From Tethya wilhelma (Eukaryota > Porifera > Demospongiae > Tethyida > Tethyidae), in assembly GCA_964030475.1 (NCBI GenBank), contig CAXIPT010000002.1, positions 916,903 through 980,902 of the forward strand: a DNA stretch of 64,000 nt. The letters run 5' to 3'. Numbering within the stretch: position 1 is the stretch's first letter; each line of letters begins with the position of its first letter. A program made the position numbers and the translations under genes. The notes under the pieces were generated by a model. The model ran no database searches and was not told the origin of the DNA. It saw only the letters and a list, made by a program, of their open reading frames with translations. Of this stretch, positions 23,296-33,372 are shown one piece after another.

Positions 23296-23857
23296 ATGGC
23301 TACTAGTGTGCAAGCAAAAAAGCCTGATGAGCCTCGTGGGCGAGGAAGGCCTAGAAAGAGACCAGAGCCAGAGAAATCCCACCTCCAAGTTATGGTAGAG
23401 GGACCAAGTGCTATACCTGAGCAGAATGTTACGAATCCGGTATGTAGTTTGGTTATTCCAATTGAGAGGTTAATTGGCATTCCAGTGGTGCTCCATATGT
23501 GCCTCAGCTCAACAATGCAATTTTTGACAAGGTAGTTGCCATCAAGCCTTCATGTGCTTGTCTGGAATCTGGAAGTGCTCGTCGAGTAGGTGACATTCAT
23601 TCCAAAGTTAGTAGAGCCAATGGAAATGCTCGATACAAGCTCTTAAGCCGCAGCCATATGTTGTTAGTTGGTGAGGGTGAGACATTGTGCTGTTTCAAGA
23701 ATTAGACGAAGCAAAAGAGAGTTTAGTGTCCATCAAGGAAGAAATGCTAGGAAGGCAAGGTGAAGTTGAACAACTAAAGCAAGAGCTTATATGGAGGCAC
23801 AGCAAGCTGTGAAGTCTCAGAGAGGGCTTCTTCAAGAGAGAGGTGTATTTAATTGTG

Positions 23858-24118
23858 TATGGCAAGCCAAACATAACAAAACCCTGTACGAAAATTACGA
23901 CGTCCCCCGGAAGAACAACCTTTTAACCTAGAGCGCGTTGTACAGCAATAAAGTCGTTTTCAGAACGACCTCCTAAAAGACAGCGCGTCCTCCAGCAATT
24001 AAGCCGTTCTCAGAACGACTTCCTAACAGAGAGTGCATCTTACAGCAATAAATCCGTTCTCTGGACGACCTCCTAACAGAGAGCGCGTCCCAGAAAAATA
24101 GTCATTCTCAGAACGACC
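23858..24118 (+). repeat. left inverted end with palindromic subrepeats
   Basis: After a unique ~85-bp outer part, a 17-bp near-palindrome of the type GTCGTTCTCAGAACGAC occurs four times, at 23,953, 24,003, 24,053 and 24,101, spaced 50, 50 and 48 bp. Between them are CCTCCTAACAGAGAGCGCGT-like spacers. These are plausible transposase binding sites. Confidence 0.85.
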
Positions 24119-24166
24119 TAACCACACCGAGCATGCGCACTGTGCACACTCATCGAGCAACGTCAC

Positions 24167-27100
24167 GTGTCCACCAAAAAGGCTTCAGTGTTGTGCAATA
24201 GTATGGAAACTAAGACGAACAACAAGATTCTGTTAATATACAAGAGCTTAAAGTCTGAAATTGCCTTCAGTAACACTGAGGATGTTGTAGGCCAAGTAGA
24301 AAAGGTACTTCAAGCTTTTGGAGTAAGAAATGCGACTGTTATTTGCGGTAGCATAGGTGAAGATGTCAGTATACAGCAACAGTCAGCTGAAGTCTACTAT
24401 TTACAGCGGTGGTGTGCACAATGGAATGAGTTTATAAATATCACTGACGTAGAAGAAGTTGTAGACAAAGACAAGTTGGCTGTGGTGAAGGCACCGACCA
24501 GTCCTAGTGACAAAGTAACTCAAGACTGCTGGTTGGGGCTATTTTAGGCATGCACATCTGCTATGAGGACAAATTCCCCTCGAGTTTTTGTTGTATTGTG
24601 GTAGCTCCTCCTTTGGCCGCCAAATTATGTTTACTCATCATTACCCCCTATAATAATGTTGGTGGGACCGGGACCCCCTTGCCATGGAATTTTTTTAACC
24701 CAATTCTTACTCCTCTCTATAATATTATTATATAAACTGAGTCAGTTGTCACTGTTCTTGTAGACCCTCTGACTAAATTCAGTAGCCTTCCTAGCATTCC
24801 TTTTAGCTTTGATTACAAATCAACCTCCCCTCCTCCTTGCAGGGTGTGCAAATGGAACATGTAATAATTTATTGTCATGTGTATAAAATTTTGGATTGTT
24901 CAGGCTAGCTCGAGTGGTTTAAAGGCTGAATCAATCTTGACAAAAATTTCTAAACCATCACCTGTTAAAGCAAAGGCATTAGCTAACAGCAAGAATCTGA
25001 GGCCCCAGGTTAAAGCAAAATCTACAAAGAAAGACAAGCCTGTCACTGTACAAGTTGTACTACTGCCCAAGTTTACAACCGTTCTTCCAAAAGGAAAGTA
25101 TAGGAAAACTTTGGCAGAGCAAGGGAGAATACTCTCTATGAGGTTTACACGTACAATGGCTGTAGATGCTGTTCAGAAAAAGATCAGAGATGGGTTCACG
25201 ATCACAAATTACACTGTCTTAGCAGCAGATTCTACAGGTAATCGCCTCTGATCTTGTGAACAAGACTTGAATGGAGAAGATATTATTGAACGAAGAGGAG
25301 CTTTGTACCTTTGTGAGCAGTTTCAGGAGGTATACATAAATTATGATAATGTTTGAATTGTACATAATATGTGTGTGCATAACAGTACGTATAATATTAA
25401 CACCTGCCCTGCATAATTATAATTATGCTTCTGTGACACATTAATGATTGTTGTTTGTTTTCAACAATAATTATAGGAACCACCTGCAGCTACGAAGAAA
25501 CGTGTTTCTAAGGTCAGAATCATGCATGAGGCCATTACATTTAGCTGACTATCATTGTTTTGTTGGTATATTTTTCTTTCCCTGACAGTTTTCAGATTCT
25601 GATTCAGATTTTGAAAGCAACTCATCTTATAAGAGGATTTTGAAATGATCAAAAAAGGTATATTGTACATTATAATTAATAGTCTATTCATTAAACATTA
25701 ATGATTTAGCTTTGCATACATAATATATAGCCAAAAGTTTTAATCAATCTTGTCAACGACTCAAGTAGTAGTGATGAAGAGGAACAGAGTCGTACTGTAA
25801 GTAAATCAAGCATCAGTTATGTGTGTATACCTGACGTAAATGCATCATCAAGTAGTCTATGCTCATTTCAATTAAGGCTCGACAACAGTATATTGAAGAG
25901 TCAAGACAGATCAGAGAACAACAAAACAGAGAATACCAAGAATCTTTGAGAGCAGACCGGGCAAAAGAAGAGGCTAAACAGGACCATTTACGAAGAGAAG
26001 AGGTATGATCAATGTAATTTTACACAAAACTCCCTAAGCCCAACCAACATGCAGACTATAGAAGGGGTCGATCACTTGCATGATCTAGCTCATATTTGTA
26101 CATCATGTACTAAAATAGGTTGTACCATTGCAGACATCTGTATAGACAGGCAAACAAAAATTTTACTTGCTCAAAAGTTATAATTTCTCTCTAAAAAAGT
26201 AGATTTCATTTAAATGGATATACATGGATACATTTGAACCTTAACCTTGATCCCAAGTGACCCCTTTTCCTAGTCTATAGTACATAAAATACTGAAGTAT
26301 AACATTATGATTATTCTTTTGCATCCAGTTGAAGAGAAAACTAAGAGAGAAGTGGTGTGATAATTTGTCAGATTCCGATGGAATCAGTATGCAGATTCAA
26401 CTCAGAAAGGATTGACTGTTGTCTCCGTCCTTATAGACCTACAAAGGTGTAAAGGTTATCGTGCTACGATGTCATGCTATATCAATCAATTTTATCCAAT
26501 ACAGGTACTGTATGAGATAGCGTTTGCCTTTGGAAACATCTTTGGCTCATTTTCTCTGTTTAATCTGCTTCTTCGTTTTCGAGTTGATGAGAATATAAGT
26601 GTCTCTGAAATAACCCAGTCTTCAACTATCATAGTTACAGAGGTGGATGACAATGCTGACGATCCATTTTTCTTTCTGAATTTTAGCCCACAGTCTAATG
26701 AAGACATGCCAGTGAGTATATTTTGAAAGTATCTGCAGATAAATCTGATTCATGTGTTTTTCTATTATAATAGGCTACTAACCAGTCGTATACTCCTGAT
26801 GTTTGTGTTATTCACGAAGGTAAATGTGTGTGATGGGAGGGGTTATACCGGGTGGAGAAGGTATAAAATTAATCAACATATGTATCGTAGTAACTGTGGG
26901 TGTGCATGTCAAAATAATTATTGATTAAAACAAGATCATTAATGTAGTCCATATGCATACATTTGCTTAATATAGTGAATCAACAGAGAGTGAGCTTTAT
27001 GATTGATGACTTAGATACACAGAATTCGACGAGACCTAGATCAGTTCGGAGGGACCATATATATGCTGATGTGATCACTATGTATAGTGAAGATGTTGCA

Positions 27101-28040
27101 GGAATACTTGAAGAGTACCCTTTTCGAATTAAATTCGAACATGAGAAAGCTGTTGATACGGGTGGTGTATCAAGAGACATGTTTTCGGCATTTTGGTGTG
27201 AGTCTTACGTGAAACATTTCGATGGTGAAAAGCTGGTCATTCCAGTCATTAACCCTGGAACTGATGTCTCAAGATATGCTCTTCTTGGCCTGATCTTGTC
27301 ACATGGCTTTATGACTTGTGGCTTTCTGCCTGTACAGATAGCTTTTCCAGTAATAGCGTCTGTATTGTTAGGTCCAGAAGTCCGTATTCCTGATGATATT
27401 ATTCTCGATTCATTTGTCGATTATCTAACATCTTACGAGAGTGATATACTTCATTGTGGCTTACAGAGCACCAATTTTCAGAGTCTCCTGAGCTTAAAGC
27501 CAATTTGATTGGTGTACTGTCACGCTTTGGCTTAGTAGAAAACCCTACTCCAGCCAAGATTACTCAGCAAGGTTGTAATGTGGCAAGGCATGAGCTTACT
27601 GTAAAACCCCTCGGTGGTATTTACAGTATGAGATCTGTTCCATACCAGACTTTCTTCGGAAAGTTTAAAGTTCAGAAGCTATTTTTGTTGTACAAATCAC
27701 TGAATGCTACATCCTCCTCTGTATTGGCTTGTCTGAAGGAGCCCAACGAGTTTAAGAACAAGGCAGAAGAACGTGTGTTTGGATTTTTGAGATCATTTAT
27801 CTGTAGTTTACTGATGATCTTCGCCTTTTCTTATGGTTTATAACTGGTAGTTCAGTGCTGACAGGAAGCGACATTACTGTGGTCTTTAATAGTCTTGGTG
27901 GCTTGGAGCGACGACCAATATCACACACCTGTAACTCGACATTGGAGCTTCCAATTACGTATTCTACTTTTCCGGAGTTCAGTGAGGAATTCATGAATCT
28001 TATAAGAAGTAATGCTGCTTGGACAATGAATGCTGTTTAA
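24167..28040 (+). pseudogene. HECT-domain E3 ubiquitin ligase-like gene carried by the transposon
   Basis: Exons by reading frame and GT/AG ends: 24,167-24,545 (start could be the second Met at 24,203); about 24,900-25,330 (PKGKYRKTLAEQGRI, GEDIIERRGALYLCEQFQE); several short exons; about 25,877-26,002 (IREQQNREYQESLRADRAKE, like the coiled-coil/UBX linker of FAF-type proteins); about 26,328-26,725; and the HECT exon from about 26,980. The HECT N-lobe is clear (FEHEKAVDTGGVSRDMFSAF, YALLGLILSHG). The C-lobe has ITVVFNSLGGLERRPISHTC then LELPITYSTFPEF, with the thioester cysteine codon at 27,930-27,932. Frameshifts occur at about 27,460 and 27,800, so this copy is broken or misassembled. Related HECT genes (G2E3-like) are multicopy in several aquatic animals. 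In a working copy it would transfer ubiquitin through the cysteine; the substrate is unknown. Confidence 0.75.
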
Positions 28041-28737
28041 CTTTCCTAGCTCTTTGAACACAAAACTGTGCAAAGTAAATATATTAATGCTGCTTGGACA
28101 TGTATTTAAGCTTCGTTTTTGAACAAAAGTAGCTTTAATTAATTGTTTGGATATTGCTGTATATACTTCTTTGAACAATGTGATAATTATAGTACTAAAC
28201 TATGTTTGGCATAATTTTTATGGCCATGCATTAGCATGCGTACCGCGTGAAGCTAGAGAAATAATTAATTCAAAAGTTTTGCAACAACTGTGATAATTAG
28301 CTCCTTTATTAATTTTATTGTTAGGGTAATTACACTATTAATACATAAATTGAAAATTAAAAACATGTCAAGGCTCTTCTATACAAATTGATGCCAAAGT
28401 CGTCCACATCTGCAAGAGGGTTTACAGATGCCTGAAGATGTGTTATTTGGGTGTCTGTCAATCGTACTGTGACTTCAGGTATTTCAACTCCTGTGTCTTC
28501 TTCACCAGCCACTCCTTCCTCTGCAGTACCATAATCCTCCGACACCTCATCCATGAAATCCAGAGCGGTTAGACCAGCATGTCTTAAGTGGAGTACCCCT
28601 GCAGTAAATAGTTGGTTTGGCGTTTGGTGCCTTTTCCATGATTGTTCCACATTTCACTGAAATTGTTCAAGGAACGATTTATCCGAGGAATAAAAACGTA
28701 ATGAAGAGCAAACATGTGTCGCTCATTGATAGGATCT

Positions 28738-31300
28738 CAGAGATGTGCCCACAGTGGTCGGCACTGGTCGGGCCCGTCCACTACTCAACCAGCACTAAAT
28801 AGCACCGACCGTCAAAGAACTAAGCTGTCTACCACAACAAACTCGCTTGATTCTTCACGCAGGCCATGCGCAGGCTAGCTACGTGTAAATAATTGTGGTG
28901 TGCGTTAATAAGAAGTATTATTGCACGTGATGTAACACGTGGAGATATATGTGTACTGAGCAGTTTTAGTGCGCGTGTTGAGGCTGAACTATGGACATTA
29001 GGGCTTACTTTGCCTCACCAGTTAGTGAAAGACACACAGAGACAGACTCTGATGACTCTATGACAATCTCAGATCATGAAGGTGACAGCAATTCAGGCTG
29101 ATCTCTCCTCCTCTACATCACCATCTACTCAGGCTGGGAAGCAAGCATCAGGCTTCAGAAAGTGTTGGTTAAAAGGAAGGGAACATTGGCTAGTATTTAA
29201 TAGGGGAGAGGGAATGTACTGCAAACTGTGTATGAAGCATGATAAAAGGCCATTTAATCGAGATATTTGGAATCAAACTCCTTGTACTAGATACAGACTA
29301 AACAGTATTCTGTCACATGAAAAATGCTCTGCACATCAAGACTGTATTAAACTTGAAGCCAGTGCTGCACAGTCAATGAACATAACCCAAGGGTTGCAAA
29401 ACACCACAAGTGCCTGCTCATGGTCTAGAACAAGCTTTTAGCTGTCTATATTTTCTTGCAAAACAACGAATAGCACATTTATCGAATTTTGAGCCATTGT
29501 TAGATCTACTCCAACTCTTAGGATTAGATATAAAAGGAGATATTCGGGTTGCTAAGAATGCTACATACACAAGCAATAAGTCAATTCAAGAAATGTTATA
29601 CTGCATATCGGAGGTAATTGAAGTACAAGTTCTGAACTCCATGAAAGAATCGCAGCATATTTCTATAATGTTTGACGAGACTACCAATTGCACGGTCACA
29701 GAGCAACTTGCAGTACATGCAAGATTTATAAATAAAGAGTCAGGGGCTTTAGAGAGCCATTTTCTCAAAGTTATTGATCTACTTGGACCTGAAATAGATA
29801 GTATCAACTCAGAAGAGCAAGAATACAGTGAGACAGCTGTTTCTGCAAGTGCTGCAGGAGAATATTTGAGTATACAGAAAAGGCTGGATTGGACATGACT
29901 AAATTGAGAGGAGTCGGCACTGATGGTGCAGCAACTATGCTAGGCTGCAGGAATGGCGTAGTAGTGCGTTTGAAAGAAAAGATTCCCACATTAATCGGTG
30001 TGCATTGTGCTGCTCACAGGTTAAATCTCGCTTAATCTCAAGCAGCTGATAAAGTGGCATATGTTAAGAAATTCCACAATATTTTGCGTCAGCTGTATGA
30101 TTTTTATGAGAATAGTGCTGTACGAATGGCTGGGCTACAAGCTATTCAAGCCCTTGTACAAGAAAAAGGTCGTCTTTTAGCCACTTGTACTACTACATGG
30201 CTGAGTACAGAACGCAGCGTAACACACCTCAAGGCATGTTTTACCTCTGTGGTATTAAGTCTAGAAAGAGAAGGAGTGGAAAGGTCTGATGCAAAGGCTA
30301 TTGGTTTGGCTTCACTTATTAAAGAATTTAGATTTGTTTGTACAATGTTACTACTGTGTGATGTCCTTCCAAATAATTATTTCAATACTGTCAAAGGCCT
30401 TTCAAGTAATGGATTGTGATTACAGTATCATTTCTGAGAGGTTATCTTCTACATTGAAATCATTGAACCAGCTGAAGACGGTTGATGGTTCAAACCTATC
30501 TGATCTTGATGATTACATTGCAGAGCTGGAATCCAACTCAAACAGCAGAGTAATTTAGGGCCAGATTACTTCAGGAAATCAGTTCTTACACCATATTTGA
30601 ATACTTTGATACAAAATATTACCAACCGCTTCGAAGACAAGTCAATTATGTGTGCATTCAAACTACTGCAATATTTAAACTAAAAGACCCTGCAGATCTA
30701 CAGAAACATGGAAATGATGATGTGAAAACCCTAGCTACTCATGCTCCTACTGAAGTTCTTGCTGGTCAAGATGAATGCCTGTCTGAGTGGAATAGCTTTA
30801 AGCAATTTGTAAAGGAGAGGAATGTTAAAACACATGCTGAAATGATTCAACTACTTTGTACAGACTCCAAATTAAGTCAAATATGCCAAAATCTTTCAAC
30901 CATGGCTCAAATTTGTCGAGTAATACCAATTCACTCTGCAGATGTTGAAAGAACATTCTCACAGTTAAAGTTAATTAAAACTTCTGTACGAAACAGAATG
31001 ACAGAACAAACTTTGGATGCACTGTTGAGAATTGCAATTGAAGGGCCAACTGTTCAAGAGTTCCCTTTTAGAGATGTTGTTACTTTGTGGGCTAGTAAGA
31101 AAAATAGAAGACTCAAGTACAACACATAACAGTTCACTTTTTATGTTATTGTGTATTATTGTAATTTGTTAGTTTTTTTCTGTGTGTATTGTTGTGAAAT
31201 TAACCATTTCAAACCCAGACACCCCTAGATGGCCAGGCCATTTAGGCAATAGCTGCCTTTGGCAGCAACCACCACTCAAAAAATTCTGGGCACATCACTG
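28738..31300. mobile_element. 2.56-kb hAT transposon nested in the IS3EU integrase gene
   Basis: The ends are CAGAGATGTGCCCA on the left and TGGGCACATCACTG on the right, a 13-of-14 match as inverted repeats. GGATCT abuts both ends (28,732-28,737 and 31,301-31,306). The split integrase frame reads ELLD on one side and DPINERH on the other, and removing the element plus one 6-bp copy restores it. The target duplication is therefore exactly 6 bp. Confidence 0.9.
28991..31126 (+). pseudogene. hAT transposase (BED/TTF zinc finger, dimerisation domain)
   Basis: The gene starts MDIRAYFASPVSERHTETDS. A zinc-finger region follows (CKLCMKHDKRPFN, SHEKCSAHQ). The core includes SIMFDETTNCTVTEQLAVHA (first Asp), [14 protein letters not shown] (second Asp) and [11 protein letters not shown]. 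The C-terminal dimerisation region reads RVIPIHSADVERTFSQLKL and RNRMTEQTLDALLRI. This layout resembles the ZNF862/KIAA1586-like branch of hAT. Frameshifts (about 29,097, 29,432, 29,875 and 30,410) and stops (30,034 and 30,557) inactivate it. Confidence 0.85.
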
Positions 31301-32619
31301 GGATCTAATAATTCTTGTTCCTCCATGTAATAGAACAACTGATAGTATACTGTGGTCACACATCAATGGCTATCCCTCCATAGGCGCTCGATTCGCTGGT
31401 TGTGGACAGAACTTCCAACCAATACTGATCTTCTCTCAGTACCACGATGGTGAAGCATGTGTCTAGCAACTTGAATGTTTTCACCACCTTGGTCACATCA
31501 TATCCTTGATGGAAGACCATATTGTGATACTGCTTGCAAGAAAAGTTCGTACACTGTACTTGACTTGTTGTTATTTGAACACTTGATGTATACAACAAGC
31601 CTACTGTAGCCATCTACTACTGCATGAGTTACTAGTCTCCATCGGATTAGCTTGTGATGACCATCTGCAAAAGTAATACAGAAACATTTAAGCTATGAGG
31701 GTGTTATTAAATACATTTTGCATGATACACACCTGAAAATAATAAATAAAACCTGCCTATGTGCCATAATGAATTTGGGCCAGGTACACTGTATGGTCTT
31801 CTAGGTGTTAATTGACTCCACCTAATAGCTGTGCTTAATGGGTCGATTCTTCTAATTGCTAGCCTGACTCTTTCATGAGTAACATGGAACCCTAATGATC
31901 GAAATTGAGCCCATACCATTGTTTGCCCACAAGCTGGATGCTCTCTCTTTAACTGCCGAACAAGTTGGTGGAGATCATTATCACTAATACTCCTTTCACT
32001 TGTCATTCCAATCATTCCGAATTCCTGTCTTCTCCGGTATACTGTCATGGTAGATACTCCAAGTAATTCTGCAATCTGTATCCAAGAAAATGACATTGAA
32101 CGAAGATATTGAAGCTGAATATGATTGATATCAAATCTTGGCCTCCCTGGTTGACTGGTAAGTAAAACAGGAATCATATGACGATTACTTTGGCTTCTCA
32201 ACTGGTGATGATTCAAATGATCTTGCCAGTCTTGTAAAAGCAACCTAAGACATGTAAGCAGTTCAGAAATGTACAAGTTGTATCTTTCTCCAACAGAAAC
32301 AGTGTCCTCATCTAGCTCTGCAATGTTATGCTGTAGATGCTGTTGTAGCTGAGAAATATTTAGGATACTGGTTTCCAAACGGTCCACAACATATTCAGAG
32401 AAGTTTTTATTTGCTGTTGTGAAATTGAAGTTAGAGATCCTTACAAATGAATAAAGCTCAGAAAAAAAAAACTTCCCAGCCTTCTGCCATGTTTATTGTT
32501 AGTAAATCATGTGACTAAATCATGAGTCTTGCAAAGCCACACCCCTATTACTCCACCTATAATGGCTAGGCGGAGCGAAAGGGGTCTGGCTATGCGCGGA
32601 TTTATTCTTGATTTTTAGG

Positions 32620-32834
32620 AGGTCGTTCTGAGAACGACTTTATTGCTATAGGACGCGCTCTCTGTTAGGAGGTCGTTCTGAGAACGGCTGAGGACGCGCT
32701 CTCTTTTAGGAGGTCGTTCTGAAAACGACTTTATTGCTGTACAACGCGCTCTAGGTTAAAAGGTCGTTCTGAGGACGGCTTCCGGGGGACGTCGTAATTT
32801 TCGTACGGGGTTTTGTTATGTTTGGCTTGCCATA
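32620..32834 (-). repeat. right inverted end with palindromic subrepeats
   Basis: This is the reverse complement of the left end. The 17-bp palindrome GTCGTTCTGAGAACGAC and variants occur at 32,622, 32,672, 32,713 and 32,763 (spacings 50, 41 and 50), followed by the outer part ending GGCTTGCCATA. Confidence 0.85.
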
Positions 32835-33084
32835 AATTGTGGAGCTACTGTTGACAAGGTATAGCACATTATACACTGTGCAAGCATGCATTTAATTTTT
32901 TTCTTTAATAGGTGAAGGACAAGCAGCGTCGTCGAAAGAAGACTACCATCAAGGAGCATGCACAGAAAGCACTCTTTTTTGCAGAGTCGTTTGGTCTTGT
33001 TCCGGAGTCATTATCGTTTACAATACAGGCTACTGGTGAACATGTTGCTCTCCCGTTGACTCCAACCAGCTTCTCTGATTCTCT

Positions 33085-33372
33085 GAATGTTTCATCTTCC
33101 TTGACCGATTCTCCGAATGCATCATCTTCCTCAGCCGATTCTCCGAATGCTTTGTCTTCCTTGACTGATTCTCCGAATGCTTCGTCTTCCTCGACTGATT
33201 CCCCTGAATGCCTCGTCTTCCTCGACTGATTCTCCGAATTCCTCGTCTTCCTCGACTGATTCTCCGAATGCCTCGTCTTCCTTGACTGATTGTCCGAATG
33301 CCTCGTCTTCGACTGATTCTCCGAATGCTTCGTCTTCCTCGACTGATTCTCCAACTACCTCATCTTCCACTG
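33085..33372 (+). repeat. coding tandem repeat, ~27-bp units (SSSTDSPNA)
   Basis: About ten units of TCTTCCTCGACTGATTCTCC-type sequence encode repeats of SSSTDSPNA within the AT-hook family gene. Unit length alternates between 27 and 24 or 26 bp, giving frameshifts at about 33,205 and 33,308. The composition suggests a flexible, possibly phosphorylated linker. Confidence 0.9.

Larger units (their letters stand above)
28357..32387 (-). pseudogene. IS3EU-like integrase-core transposase, split by a hAT element
   Basis: The N-terminal exon (32,387 to about 31,765) starts MDRLETSILNISQLQQHLQ. It holds a helix-turn-helix (SFSWIQIAELLGVSTMTVYR) and RRPYSVPGPNSLWHI. The second exon (31,664 downward) carries the integrase core: HAVVDGYSRLV (Asp, 31,612-31,614), CDQGGEN (Asp, 31,492-31,494) and NQRIERLW (Glu, 31,387-31,389), with 34 residues counted between the second Asp and the Glu. 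The C-terminus resumes beyond the hAT insertion at 28,737 as DPINERHMFALHYVF, then TPNQLFTAGVLHLRHAG, ending at 28,357. A TGA just before CDQGGEN (31,498-31,500) replaces an expected codon. The exon 1/2 junction fits phase only if the donor is GC (CATAG, then GCAGGT). Confidence 0.8.
23858..32834. mobile_element. ~9-kb IS3EU-like transposon carrying HECT-ligase and integrase genes
   Basis: The inverted ends begin TATGGCAAGCCAAACATAAC and extend about 215-260 bp at each side. AATTGTG flanks both ends directly (23,851-23,857 and 32,835-32,841), an exact 7-bp target duplication. Inside are a plus-strand HECT-type gene (24.2-28.0 kb) and a minus-strand integrase/transposase (28.4-32.4 kb), converging tail to tail. 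A later 2.56-kb hAT insertion lies inside the integrase gene, so the original element was about 6.4 kb. The integrase family matches what I know as IS3EU; the name is from memory. Confidence 0.85.

Noticed and set aside
23953..24117. Regularly spaced palindromic repeats resembling a CRISPR array
   Set aside because: The array is mirrored at 32.6-32.8 kb as part of transposon inverted ends, the spacers are similar to each other, and the DNA is eukaryotic.
31318..32387. Integrase core read as a retroviral or LTR-element integrase
   Set aside because: No long terminal repeats, protease, reverse transcriptase or gag-like frame is linked; the helix-turn-helix N-terminus, surrounding inverted repeats and 7-bp duplication point to an IS3EU-like DNA transposon.
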